Source: Clostridia bacterium
Lineage (GTDB): Bacteria; Bacillota_A; Clostridia; Christensenellales; Aristaeellaceae
NCBI GenBank assembly: GCA_017481065.1
Contig: JAFUPT010000147.1
Coordinates: 1 to 35,588, forward strand
Direction of reading: 5' to 3'
Length of the DNA stretch: 35,588 nucleotides
Below are positions 7,078 to 14,976 of the stretch, one piece after another; positions within the stretch are counted from its first letter, which is position 1; every line of letters starts with the position of its first letter. The translations under genes were made by a program, and so were the position numbers. The notes below the pieces were generated by a model. The model ran no database searches and was not told the DNA's origin. It saw only the letters and a list, made by a program, of their open reading frames with translations.

Positions 7078-8655
7078 ATGAAACGCATCATCGCCATGGC
7101 GGTCTGCCTCGCGCTCGTCGCAACCATGGCCATTTCCGGCTCCGTAGCCTATCTCACCGACCAGGAAATGGATGAAAATGTATTCCAGGTCGGCAGTGTG
7201 GACGTCATCCAGCACGAACAGCAGCGCGGCGAAACCGGCCTCGAGCCCTTTGTCGATCCCGCAAACCGCATCCATCCCATGGTGGAAACCCAGGATAAAG
7301 GGGAAACCAGCCAATATGTAAGCCAGACCCTCGACAGCGGCGATACCGTCAGCCTCCGCAACCCCGCCTACTATTCCAATTATGTTGATAAGATCGTCAC
7401 CGTGGAAAATGCCGGCGCAAGCGAAGCCTACGTCCGCAATATCGTCGCCGTTCCCACCGGAAACGCCGATGTGGAATGGCTGGAGCTGGATTGGTTTGAC
7501 ATGGAGAATGAAACCAGCAGCACCGACTGGCAGCGAACCGAAATCGAAGAAGACGTGCTCATCGACGGCGTGTTCTATGATCTCTATGTCTTCAAATACA
7601 TCGCAAACAACAATAAGCTCCCCTATGCCGATGAAGGCGATGATATCACCCTGCCCACCCTCCTCGGCTTCGGCCTCAGCAAGCACGTCAACTACGATGA
7701 ATCCGTACCGACCTATTTCTACCAGGAACCCGGCGGAGAGCGCGTAGACGTCAGCTTCGACCCCGATGCGCTGAAAATCCTCGTCGCCACCCAGGCCGTG
7801 CAGGTTGCCGGCTTCGCCGATTTCAACCATGCCTTCTCCGAAACCTTCGGTGAAATCAGCGCCGATAATCATCCGTGGAAAGAACTCAGCGGCGGCTACG
7901 GCTATGTAGGCGATCAGCTGTACACCTGGGATGAAATGGTGGAAAAGCAATTGGTAACTGTTGACAGCACCGCGAAACGTCTCGATGCAATTAATCCCAG
8001 CATCACCAGTCTAGTTATTCATGGAAATGATATAAAGATCATTGGATCCAGAGTTGCAAATACCGAAAATCACCAGCTTGAATCCATCGTTATCGGAAAT
8101 GGCGTAGAAAGAGTCGGCACCTTTGCTTTCTACAATTCTGTCAACCTAAAATCCGTCTCCTTCCCCTCCACCCCCATCACCTTGGATACGAGTGCTTTCA
8201 ACGGTTCCGGCCTCACCAGCGTTACCATCCCTGGAAATGTAACCTTTTCCAGCAATAGCCAGGATCAGTTCCACGCCTGCAAGAGTCTTACCACCGTGAT
8301 CATTGAAGAAGGCGTAACCAACCTTTCTCCCTATTGCTTCCAGCGTTGTGGAAATCTTACGAGCGTTACCCTGCCTTCTTCCCTTCGCGAAATCCAAAAG
8401 TACGCCTTTGATTACTGCACCAAGCTGCCCGGCATCACCCTCCCGAATGGGCTGGAAAAGATCGGTGAAAGAGCATTCTCGGACTGCGATTCCATGACCA
8501 GTGTTACCATCCCCTCCAGCGTCACGGAAATTGGCGAAGGAGCGTTCAAATACTGCGACAAGCTGAAAAACATCACCATCGAAAACACCGAAGGCACCGT
8601 AACCATCGGAACAGATGCCTTCCCCTCCGGAGCAACCGTAAATTACAATAAATAA
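7078..8655 (+). CDS. Secreted protein: SipW-type signal region plus BspA-like leucine-rich repeats
   Basis: The 525-residue protein starts with a basic N-terminus and hydrophobic segment (MKRIIAMAVCLALVATMAIS), then GSVAYLTDQEMDENVFQVGSV. That is the SipW-dependent signal/TasA-camelysin-like pattern (Y/F-T-D...N-x-F-x-V-G). Residues 50-295 have no family I can name. From about residue 300 to the end there are roughly eight leucine-rich repeats of the BspA (LRR_5) type, each like LTSVTIPSSVTEIGEGAFKYC. It should be exported and act at the cell surface, for example in adhesion or matrix formation; no SipW peptidase gene lies nearby. The LRR part is visibly more AT-rich and less biased in codon use than the first half and the neighbours, suggesting domain acquisition. 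Confidence 0.85.
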   Translation: MKRIIAMAVCLALVATMAISGSVAYLTDQEMDENVFQVGSVDVIQHEQQRGETGLEPFVDPANRIHPMVETQDKGETSQYVSQTLDSGDTVSLRNPAYYSNYVDKIVTVENAGASEAYVRNIVAVPTGNADVEWLELDWFDMENETSSTDWQRTEIEEDVLIDGVFYDLYVFKYIANNNKLPYADEGDDITLPTLLGFGLSKHVNYDESVPTYFYQEPGGERVDVSFDPDALKILVATQAVQVAGFADFNHAFSETFGEISADNHPWKELSGGYGYVGDQLYTWDEMVEKQLVTVDSTAKRLDAINPSITSLVIHGNDIKIIGSRVANTENHQLESIVIGNGVERVGTFAFYNSVNLKSVSFPSTPITLDTSAFNGSGLTSVTIPGNVTFSSNSQDQFHACKSLTTVIIEEGVTNLSPYCFQRCGNLTSVTLPSSLREIQKYAFDYCTKLPGITLPNGLEKIGERAFSDCDSMTSVTIPSSVTEIGEGAFKYCDKLKNITIENTEGTVTIGTDAFPSGATVNYNK

Positions 8656-8662
8656 TCCCCCC

Positions 8663-8691
8663 AAATCGCGCCGCCTTCCGGCGCGATTTTT
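8663..8691 (+). terminator. Intrinsic terminator after the LRR gene
   Basis: Identical stem, loop and T-run to 6833-6861 (11-bp stem AAATCGCGCCG/CGGCGCGATTT), located eight bases after the stop codon. The identity continues through TCTTCTGAGG to 8700. Confidence 0.85.
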
Positions 8692-8764
8692 CTTCTGAGG
8701 TTTCCAAAGGGCATCATGCCCTTTGGTCAGGGGTTTGGGGGCTGACAGCCCCCAACGTTCCCCC
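8692..8764 (-). repeat. Modular hairpin intergenic repeat, copy 5
   Basis: On the minus strand: GGGGAACGTT, a TGGGGGCTG/CAGCCCCCA hairpin, linker AACCCCTGA, CCAAAGGGCATGATGCCCTTTGG (8704-8726), then AAACCTCAGAA joined to the terminator. Both hairpins and linkers align base by base with copy 1 (1-68). Unlike the other loci there is no opposite copy on the left of the terminator. Confidence 0.75.
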
Positions 8765-8786
8765 CGGCGGCTTCCCCCGAACAGGC

Positions 8787-8816
8787 GTATAATCCCCCGC
8801 TTCCCCGGCAATACTT
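8787..8816 (+). promoter_or_regulatory. σF-type (forespore) promoter for sigG
   Basis: GTATA (8787-8791), exactly 15 bases, then GGCAATACTT (8807-8816). This fits the σF consensus GYATA-N15-GGNRANANTW at every defined position, as I recall it from Bacillus subtilis. Transcription would start near 8823, leaving a short leader with the ribosome binding site GGGGGTGA at 8826-8833. Confidence 0.65.
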
Positions 8817-8838
8817 TCCACTGTTGGGGGTGAAGCAA

Positions 8839-9612
8839 ATGGCTCTGAACAAAGTGGAAATCTGCGGGGTGGACACCTCCACCCTGCCCGTGCTCAGCCA
8901 CGAATACATGCGGGAGCTGCTCTCCCGGGCCCACGCAGGGGACACGGAAGCCCGGCGGGAGCTGATCCAGGGCAACCTGCGGCTGGTGCTGAGCGTGCTG
9001 CAGCGCTTCCATAACCGGGGCGAAAATGTGGATGATCTGTTCCAGGTGGGCTGCATCGGGCTGATGAAGGGGCTGGATAATTTCGACCTGAGCATGAATG
9101 TGCGGCTGAGCACCTACTGCGTGCCGATGATCATCGGCGAAATCCGCCGCTATTTGCGGGATAACAACCCGATCCGGGTATCCCGCTCCCTGCGGGACAC
9201 GGCCTATAAGGCGCTGAAGGCCCGGGACGCCCTCTCCGCCCGGAACAATTCCGATCCCACCATTGCGGAGATCGCCGCCGAAATGCAGATCAGCGAGGAG
9301 GACGTGGTTTTTGCCCTCGAGGCCATACAGGACCCCCTCTCCTTCTCCGACCCGGTGTACCAGGATGGCAGCGACGCCATATATGTGGCGGACCAGATCC
9401 GGGATAACCGGGTGAGCGAGGATGAATGGGTGCGCGACCTGTCCATCAAAAACGCCATCGACCACCTGCAGCAGCGGGAGCAGAAGATCATCAAGCAGCG
9501 CTTCTTCATGGGCAAAACCCAGATGGAGGTGGCGGATGAAATCGGCATATCCCAGGCGCAGGTGAGCCGGCTGGAAAAGGCCGCGCTGAAGCAGATGCAG
9601 AAGTATATCTGA
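8839..9612 (+). CDS. sigG: RNA polymerase sporulation sigma factor σG
   Basis: Directs late forespore transcription after engulfment. The N-terminus NKVEICGVDTSTLPVL is the diagnostic σG segment, followed by region 2 (NLRLVLSVLQRF...VDDLFQVGCIGLMKGLDNFD...STYCVPMIIGEIRRYLRDNNPIRVSRSLRD) and region 4 (QMEVADEIGISQAQVSRLEKAALKQM). At 257 residues it matches the usual length of about 260. A TTG at 8824 would also open the frame, but it sits on the predicted transcription start and the GGGGGTGA at 8826-8833 is well spaced for the ATG at 8839. No spoIIGA or sigE is adjacent, so sigG stands alone here. It marks the organism as coming from a spore-forming lineage. Confidence 0.95.
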   Translation: MALNKVEICGVDTSTLPVLSHEYMRELLSRAHAGDTEARRELIQGNLRLVLSVLQRFHNRGENVDDLFQVGCIGLMKGLDNFDLSMNVRLSTYCVPMIIGEIRRYLRDNNPIRVSRSLRDTAYKALKARDALSARNNSDPTIAEIAAEMQISEEDVVFALEAIQDPLSFSDPVYQDGSDAIYVADQIRDNRVSEDEWVRDLSIKNAIDHLQQREQKIIKQRFFMGKTQMEVADEIGISQAQVSRLEKAALKQMQKYI

Positions 9613-9670
9613 TGGCGCGGGTGAAGGATTTCTCTCCCGCCGGGCAGTAGAAAATTTCCCCATTTCATAC

Positions 9671-9700
9671 AAAAAGCGGAGGCAAAACCTCCGCTCTTTG
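9671..9700. terminator. Bidirectional terminator between sigG and the foldase gene
   Basis: AGCGGAGG (9675-9682) and CCTCCGCT (9688-9695) with a CAAAA loop. The five A's on the left make a T-run for the leftward foldase transcript; on the right CTTTG is a weak T-run for sigG. Confidence 0.75.
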
Positions 9701-9749
9701 TATGCTTCCTGTACGATCCAAGTATGGCGCATGTATGGAAAATGTACGC

Positions 9750-11129
9750 TCATTCTTCTAAGAAAACCGTAGAAAAAACCTCCGTATCGTACACCGGATT
9801 CAGCTCCGCAACCCATGCATCTATGGTTTCCTCACAGTGCTCCAGCCGGGCCGTTTCCATGGTTTCCCCATAGAGGATATCCCGCACATCATCAAAGGAA
9901 GCCGCGCCGGCGCTCACCTCCGCCGCGTAGAAAATGATGTGCACGCCGCTGCTGCCCACCACCGGCTCCGGGCTGTAATCCCCGGGATTGGTAAGCTCCA
10001 GCGCGCCATCCCGGAAGTTTTCCTCCCAATTTGTGGAAGCTGCGCTCACATAATAGCCCCGGCTGGCCGTGGGCTCGCTCTGCATGCCCGGGTCCTCGCC
10101 GAATTCGGCGATCAATGCGGAAAAATCCTCCCCGGCTTCCAGCCTTGCATAGATTTCATCCGTCTTTTCCCGCACTTCATCCAGGCAGGCCTGCCGCGCG
10201 GCGGCGAGCTCTGCTTCGAGGGAAGCAATCTTTTCTCCTGCGGCCGCGATCTCAGCGCGCACCGCTTCCTCGCTCCGCTCAAGGGGCTCCCCGCCATCAT
10301 AATCCTGGATATCGGCCAGCTCCTCCTCCAAATCGGCGAGCGCATCCCCGGCCTTCTCCACGGCGTATTCCGCATCCGTGAAGGCGAGCTTCGCTTCGTC
10401 GCTGGGAATGAGCAGTATGTGCTTCACGCTGCGGTAGCCGCCGGGCATCCAGTATGCAACGCCGTTTTCGGAGGCCATATCATCCTCGATGGAAGCGGAG
10501 CCATCCTCCAGCGCGGTCTGGTATTCGGAAATCTTCTCCTCGTAGGCGGCAAACAGCTCCTCCTCGCTCAGTTCCTGCACTTCCGCGCCGAGGATTTCCT
10601 CCATTTTCTCCACCTTTTTCCACATAAGCGTATTGGCGGTGAGGCCATCCAGCTCGTAGCCCGCCTCCTTCATCGCCACCCGGGCATTGGCCTGCCTTTC
10701 CGCATCATTCCTGCCCTCCACGGTTTCGATGGCCTGGGCGTACAGCTGATCGTACTGCGCCTGCGCCGCCTCCTCCGCTGCGGAAATCTCCTCCGCCGTG
10801 AGACTGTATTCCATATCAAAGCGGGCTGCGGCCACCTCCATGCGCACATGCTGCTCCATGGCGTCTTGCATCAGGCTGTATACATCATCGGCAGTCATCT
10901 CATACCCCAGCATGCTCAGATAACTCAGGTACATGCCGTAGAGGCTGTTGAACTCGCCCATCACCTCTTCAACCGTCACCTCGCCGCCATCGTAGCTTGC
11001 CACAACAGCCTGGTACTTTTCTTCGAGCCTTTCCAGCTCCTTCTCCGCCTTTTTGGCTGCGCCGCAGCCGCCGAGCAGCAGGCTGAGCGCCAGCAGGGCC
11101 GCAAGCAGGGCGGCATATTTTCTCATCAT
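9750..11129 (-). CDS. Parvulin-type peptidyl-prolyl isomerase lipoprotein (PrsA/SurA-like)
   Basis: Extracytoplasmic foldase assisting secreted proteins. The signal peptide ends in lipobox LGGC (lipid-modified C22), so it is anchored to the outer face of the membrane. A SurA-like helical N-domain follows (about 40-210; ASYDGGEVTVEEVMGEFNSLYG, ANTLMWKKVEKMEEILG). The rotamase domain starts at SVKHILLI and resumes at ARLEAGEDFSALIAEFGEDPGM, ending SGVHIIFYAAEV. About 80-90 charged, Ala/Glu-rich residues with coiled-coil character split these two parts, where canonical parvulins have only a few residues. The length is 459 (458 from the second ATG). Own promoter at 11162-11190 and terminator at 9671-9700. 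Confidence 0.88.
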   Translation of the reverse strand: MMRKYAALLAALLALSLLLGGCGAAKKAEKELERLEEKYQAVVASYDGGEVTVEEVMGEFNSLYGMYLSYLSMLGYEMTADDVYSLMQDAMEQHVRMEVAAARFDMEYSLTAEEISAAEEAAQAQYDQLYAQAIETVEGRNDAERQANARVAMKEAGYELDGLTANTLMWKKVEKMEEILGAEVQELSEEELFAAYEEKISEYQTALEDGSASIEDDMASENGVAYWMPGGYRSVKHILLIPSDEAKLAFTDAEYAVEKAGDALADLEEELADIQDYDGGEPLERSEEAVRAEIAAAGEKIASLEAELAAARQACLDEVREKTDEIYARLEAGEDFSALIAEFGEDPGMQSEPTASRGYYVSAASTNWEENFRDGALELTNPGDYSPEPVVGSSGVHIIFYAAEVSAGAASFDDVRDILYGETMETARLEHCEETIDAWVAELNPVYDTEVFSTVFLEE

Positions 11130-11161
11130 TTTCCGGTATTCCTTTCCTTGCTTTGGTGGGC

Positions 11162-11190
11162 ATTATAGCACTTTTTCATCCATCCGTCCA
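11162..11190 (-). promoter_or_regulatory. σA promoter for the foldase lipoprotein
   Basis: Minus strand TGGACG (11185-11190), 17 bases, TATAAT (11162-11167). The perfect -10 compensates for a four-of-six -35. It overlaps the last codons of the gene ending at 11176. Confidence 0.65.
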
Positions 11191-11646
11191 GCGCTCCAGC
11201 AAATCGCCGGGCAGTAGGTCCTTCCCCGCCGCATAGCGCAGCCGGACATGCCTGCCGAGCCCCCGCGCCAGCCGCCGTTCAGCCGCCTCATCCGCATCGA
11301 TGAGCAGTATCTCCGAAATTACCAGCGATAAATTCCGCCGGGCAAAGCTATGGATGCGGTGCAATTCCCGGTTTCGAATCCGATAGGCGCCATCCATCCA
11401 CAGCGCCAGCCGCTCCACCGGCAGCTGGGCGGCGAGGGCCAGCGCGATGCCCACCGCCGCCCCCGAGGCCGCCACGCATATCCATTCCGCCTGCCCGCGC
11501 AGCTGCTGCAGCGCGTTCTGCGCCTGGGATAAAAAACGCCCGTCTTCATTGAAAACGAGCATTGTACCTTCCATCTGCATTTGTGAAAAGCGGCTTACCC
11601 GCAAAAGCGGGTCCGCAAGGATGAGCAGCGCCCTCTTATCCCCCAT
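11176..11646 (-). CDS. Unknown protein, possibly a degenerate α/β-hydrolase fold
   Basis: 156 residues from the ATG at 11646; GTG at 11652 also opens the frame, but GAGAGGTGA is better spaced for 11646. No signal peptide or clear membrane helix. ICVAASGAAVGIALALAAQLPVERLALW resembles the nucleophile-elbow strand and helix of α/β-hydrolases, where GxSxGG is usual; here the glycines are altered and no convincing catalytic His is visible near the end. That resemblance is weak, and I do not assign a function. It follows trkA after a 21-base gap and is the last gene of the pfkB-trkH-trkA unit. Confidence 0.7.
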   Translation of the reverse strand: MGDKRALLILADPLLRVSRFSQMQMEGTMLVFNEDGRFLSQAQNALQQLRGQAEWICVAASGAAVGIALALAAQLPVERLALWMDGAYRIRNRELHRIHSFARRNLSLVISEILLIDADEAAERRLARGLGRHVRLRYAAGKDLLPGDLLERWTDG

Positions 11647-11667
11647 TTTCACCTCTCAGACCGGAAT

Positions 11668-12303
11668 TTATCTCTCCTCCGCTGCGGAAACCACCAGCAT
11701 CACATCGCTGGCCTGGATGCGGGTGTTCAGATCTGGCATGGCGTTCACCTGCTCTCCGGAGCGCACCGCCACCACATTGATGCGGTGCCGCGCCCGCAGG
11801 TTCAGTTCGCTCAGGGTCTTGCCCACCCATTCCGGGTTCGGCCGCATCTCCACCAGGGAGTAATCCGGCGAAAGCTCGATAAAATCCATAATTTTTTCCG
11901 ATACAAGGTTATGCGCGATGCGCTGGCCCATATCCCGCTCCGGGAAAATTACCTTGTCCGCCCCCAGCTTGCTGAGCATGCGGCCATGAAATTCATCCCC
12001 GGCCTTCACGATCACGCACTTTTCCCCCAGCTCCTTGAGCAGCATGGTTACGGTGCAGCTGGCGGTCACATCGCCGCCGATGGTCACGATGGCGGCGTCA
12101 AAGTTGGAAGCGCCGATCTGCTCCAGCACGCCCTTTTCCATCGCATCCGCGCGGATCACCTCCGTAAGCAGGCTCCTGTGCGCCTCCACCTTCTCCATGT
12201 CCCGGTCGATGGCAAGCACCTCCATGCCCTGCTGCTGCAGCGTAGTGGCCACAGCGGAGCCAAAGCGGCCCAGGCCGATTACCAGATATTGCTTCTTTTT
12301 CAT
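11668..12303 (-). CDS. ktrA: K+ uptake regulatory subunit, TrkA/KtrA family
   Basis: Cytoplasmic gating subunit of a K+ channel-like transporter. The N-terminal RCK domain begins KKKQYLVIGLGRFGSAVATTL with the nucleotide loop GLGRFG and an acidic end of strand 2 (AIDRD). The second half has the small RCK_C domain (SLVEMRPNPEWVGKTLSELNLRARHRINVVAVRSG). At 211 residues it is the length of Ktr-type subunits, with one RCK unit rather than the two of proteobacterial TrkA. GAGGAG lies five bases before the ATG. It is nine bases downstream of its membrane partner TrkH/KtrB. Ligand (ATP/ADP, NAD or c-di-AMP) is not determinable by eye. KtrA is preferred over TrkA on length. Confidence 0.93.
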   Translation of the reverse strand: MKKKQYLVIGLGRFGSAVATTLQQQGMEVLAIDRDMEKVEAHRSLLTEVIRADAMEKGVLEQIGASNFDAAIVTIGGDVTASCTVTMLLKELGEKCVIVKAGDEFHGRMLSKLGADKVIFPERDMGQRIAHNLVSEKIMDFIELSPDYSLVEMRPNPEWVGKTLSELNLRARHRINVVAVRSGEQVNAMPDLNTRIQASDVMLVVSAAEER

Positions 12304-12312
12304 ATTTGCTCC

Positions 12313-13671
12313 TCAGCCGATCATGATATGTCCTTCCGGGTAATCCATCGCCGCCCGGCTCCTGCCGCTGCGGCTGGCGAGCACCAGCGCCATGGTGAGC
12401 GGCCCGATGCGGCCGATGTACATGGTGAGTATGATCATGATGCGCGCGATGGTGTTCAGGCTGGCCGAGCCGAAGGCCGATACGCCCACCGTACCCATCG
12501 CCGAAGCGCATTCAAACAGGATATCCATAAATTCCAGCTCCGGCTGCATCAGGGAGATCGCTACCGTATCCACAAGCAGTATGCCCGCTCCCAACAGCAG
12601 CACCGCCAGCGCGCGGCGCACGGTATCATGGGAAATGCCGCGCTTGAACGCCACGATGTTTTCCCTGCCCCGCACCGTGGAGAACACCGAGAGCAGGATC
12701 ACCGCCATGGTGGTCACCTTCACGCCGCCGCCCGTGGATGCAGGGGCGGCGCCGGTGAGCATCAAGAGACTCCCCACCAGCTTGCCCGCCGGGCGGATCG
12801 CCGCCTCATTGATGGTGTTGAAGCCGGCGGTGCGCAGCGTGACGGACTGGAACATCGCCGCCAGCAGCTTCTCCCCAAAGGGCAGGGAGGCCAGCGTCTC
12901 CGGGTTCGTCCATTCGGATGCTAGTGTGAACAAAGTTCCGAACAAAAACAGCGCGCCATAGGCCGCGAGCACAATCCGCGTGTGCAAATAGAGGTACTTG
13001 CCCCTGCGCCGCTGATGCAGGTTTTTCAGCACGCCGAAGCCAAGGCCGCCGATTATGATCAGGCCCATGATGGTGAAATTCACCAGCACATCGCCCCGGT
13101 AGGCGGTGAGGCTGGAATAATTGCCGAACAGATCAAAGCCCGCGTTGCAGAAGGCCGAAACCGCGTGAAAGATGGAATAAAATATGCCCTTTCCCACGCC
13201 CAGCCGGGGAATAAAGCGCATGGCCAGCAGGGCCGCGCCAATGAATTCCACCGTGAAGGCGCTCTTTGCCACCCAGCCCATCAGCGAAACCATGCCGCCC
13301 ACGCCCTCCTCATTCAAGGATTCGCGGATCAGCATGCGCTCCCGCAGAGAGATGTGCCGCCCGATGAGCCGGAACAGCATGGTGGCGAAGGTCATAAAGC
13401 CCAGGCCGCCCACCTGGATGAGGCACAAAAGCACGATCTTCCCGAACAGGCTGAACGTGGTTCCCGTATCCACCACCACCAGGCCCGTTACGCACACGGC
13501 GGAGGTGGAGGTAAACAGCGCGTCAAACCAGCCGATGCCCTTTCCATCCTGCGCAGCGCAGGGCAGGCTCAAGAGCAGGCTTCCCAGCAGGATGATGCCC
13601 GCGAAGCCGAGGGCGATCATATGGAGTGCATTCCATCCCGTGCGTTTGATGCGCCGCTTGCGATTGATCAT
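12313..13671 (-). CDS. ktrB: K+ transporter membrane subunit, TrkH/KtrB family
   Basis: A 452-residue integral membrane K+ (or K+/Na+) translocating subunit with four M1-P-M2 repeats. Selectivity-loop-like segments include STSAVCVTGLVVVDTG, FHAVSAFCNAGFDLFGNY, MFQSVTLRTAGFNTI and FECASAMGTVGVSAFG, each with the family glycine. The basic N-terminus MINRKRRIKRTG is cytoplasmic. The ATG (13671) overlaps the stop of the upstream phosphofructokinase gene by four bases (ATGA), indicating coupling, and GGAG precedes it. KtrA lies nine bases downstream. Function is secure; pairing with glycolytic FruK is unusual. Confidence 0.94.
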   Translation of the reverse strand: MINRKRRIKRTGWNALHMIALGFAGIILLGSLLLSLPCAAQDGKGIGWFDALFTSTSAVCVTGLVVVDTGTTFSLFGKIVLLCLIQVGGLGFMTFATMLFRLIGRHISLRERMLIRESLNEEGVGGMVSLMGWVAKSAFTVEFIGAALLAMRFIPRLGVGKGIFYSIFHAVSAFCNAGFDLFGNYSSLTAYRGDVLVNFTIMGLIIIGGLGFGVLKNLHQRRRGKYLYLHTRIVLAAYGALFLFGTLFTLASEWTNPETLASLPFGEKLLAAMFQSVTLRTAGFNTINEAAIRPAGKLVGSLLMLTGAAPASTGGGVKVTTMAVILLSVFSTVRGRENIVAFKRGISHDTVRRALAVLLLGAGILLVDTVAISLMQPELEFMDILFECASAMGTVGVSAFGSASLNTIARIMIILTMYIGRIGPLTMALVLASRSGRSRAAMDYPEGHIMIG

Positions 13672-14600
13672 TTTATTCTCTCCATCTCCAGCTGCCCGGC
13701 ATAGCGCAGGCAGGTATCCGCATCGATGATGCGCTCCGGCGCGGTGGCGCAGCGGGCCGTGGCCGCAGCTACGCCCAAACGGAAGGCATGCTGCAAATCA
13801 TAGCCCCTGCCAAAGCCTGCGGCAAGGCCGGCGATCATGGAATCGCCCGCCGCAACGGTGGACTTCACATCGATCTTCAGGCCCGGCGTTCTCCAGGCCT
13901 CCCGGCCATCGGTGATGAGCGCGCCCTCGCCGCCCATGGAAACCGCCACAACGCCCACGCCCGCTTCAATGCATTCTTCCGCCGCATCCAGTAGCTTGGC
14001 GGTGGTATCGAGAGTTCTTCCGGTGAGCAGCTCCAGCTCGTAGCGGTTGGGCTTGATCAAAAAGGGCTTTGCCCCGATGCCCGCGCGCAGGCGATCGCCA
14101 TCCGCATCCAGCAGCACCCGGCAGTTCTCCCCGGCAGCGGCCTCTGCCAGCGTGCGGTAGTAATCTGCGGGGCACGCAGGGGGAAGCGAACCGGTGAGCA
14201 CCAAGAAATCCGTCTCCCGGGCATGGCGCAGCACCAGATCGGTCATCTGCTGCAGCTGCTGCTCCGTCACCGGGGTGCCGGACTGGTTCAGCTCGGTAAT
14301 TTCGCCCCTGGCCCGGTCGAACACCTTCACATTCACCCGCACCGCGCCATCGCACCAGAGGAAATCGCAGCCCACGCCGCCGTTTGCAAGGCGCTCTTCA
14401 AAGAGCCTGCCGCCCTCCTGGTACATAAAGCCGATGCATTCGCTCCTCTCGCCCAGCGCGGCGGCTGCCAGGGCCACATTCGTGCCCTTGCCCGCTGCCA
14501 CATCCGTCTGCTTCTTCACGCGGTTGAGCCCGCCGGTGGTGAAGGAATCCACCTCCAGGGTGCGGTCGATGCTGGGGTTGAGCGAAATCGATGTAATCAT
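13668..14600 (-). CDS. fruK: 1-phosphofructokinase (PfkB family)
   Basis: Ribokinase-fold sugar-phosphate kinase of the 1-PFK subgroup, most likely fructose-1-phosphate to fructose-1,6-bisphosphate. It opens MITSISLNPSIDRTLEV; AAGKGTNVALAAAALG (residues 35-50) is the sugar-binding region, and STVAAGDSMIAGLAAG (247-262) carries the anion hole and catalytic D253. The length is 310. The frame is open back to 14660, but that ATG sits in the promoter's -35; AGAGAGG is seven bases before the ATG at 14600. First gene of an operon with ktrB, ktrA and an unknown gene. No fructose PTS (fruA) or fruR is nearby. Tagatose-6-phosphate kinase is an alternative. Confidence 0.87.
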   Translation of the reverse strand: MITSISLNPSIDRTLEVDSFTTGGLNRVKKQTDVAAGKGTNVALAAAALGERSECIGFMYQEGGRLFEERLANGGVGCDFLWCDGAVRVNVKVFDRARGEITELNQSGTPVTEQQLQQMTDLVLRHARETDFLVLTGSLPPACPADYYRTLAEAAAGENCRVLLDADGDRLRAGIGAKPFLIKPNRYELELLTGRTLDTTAKLLDAAEECIEAGVGVVAVSMGGEGALITDGREAWRTPGLKIDVKSTVAAGDSMIAGLAAGFGRGYDLQHAFRLGVAAATARCATAPERIIDADTCLRYAGQLEMERIK

Positions 14601-14631
14601 ATGCATTCCTCTCTTTGCAAATTCTACGCCC

Positions 14632-14660
14632 ATTATAAGGTTTGCCGGGTTTTTCGTCAA
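14632..14660 (-). promoter_or_regulatory. σA promoter for fruK-ktrB-ktrA operon
   Basis: Minus strand TTGACG (14655-14660), 17 bases, TATAAT (14632-14637). Transcription would begin near 14625, about 25 bases before fruK. Confidence 0.85.
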
Positions 14661-14715
14661 CTGTTTTGGCTATGCCTCACCGCCGGGGCGCGCTATCCAT
14701 CCGATGGCTTAAAAG

Positions 14716-14934
14716 CTATTCCGGCTTCTCTTCGTAATCAATGACCACCTTCCTGCAAGCACCGCAGTGGTGGGCCACGCAAGTTGGATTGGAAAAGTTT
14801 TTCACGCTGAGCACAACATCATCTTTTTCCCTGATATCAAACCATCCCTCGTTCCTTGTGGTTGTGAACAGAATCCTGCGGAGGCTTTGTACGAATCCCT
14901 TCTTCATTTCGCTGCCGCACCACGGACACTTCAT
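14716..14934 (-). CDS. Small zinc-ribbon protein (DUF6487/PF20097-like)
   Basis: A 72-residue protein starting MKCPWCGSEMKKGFVQS, with a second Cys pair near the end in HHCGACRKVVIDYEEKPE. CPWCG...CGAC makes a typical structural zinc site. The overall pattern fits small clostridial zinc-ribbon proteins of unknown role. A GTG at 14961 also opens the frame, but GAGGGTGA is four bases before the ATG at 14934. It has its own promoter at 14977-15005. No partner is evident. Confidence 0.8.
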   Translation of the reverse strand: MKCPWCGSEMKKGFVQSLRRILFTTTRNEGWFDIREKDDVVLSVKNFSNPTCVAHHCGACRKVVIDYEEKPE

Positions 14935-14976
14935 GCAATCACCCTCTTTTTCCAAATTCACGTTATGCCTGTTTCC

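Noticed and set aside
8824..8838. Upstream TTG start of sigG
   Set aside because: It would coincide with the predicted transcription start and precede the ribosome binding site; the ATG at 8839 is correctly spaced.
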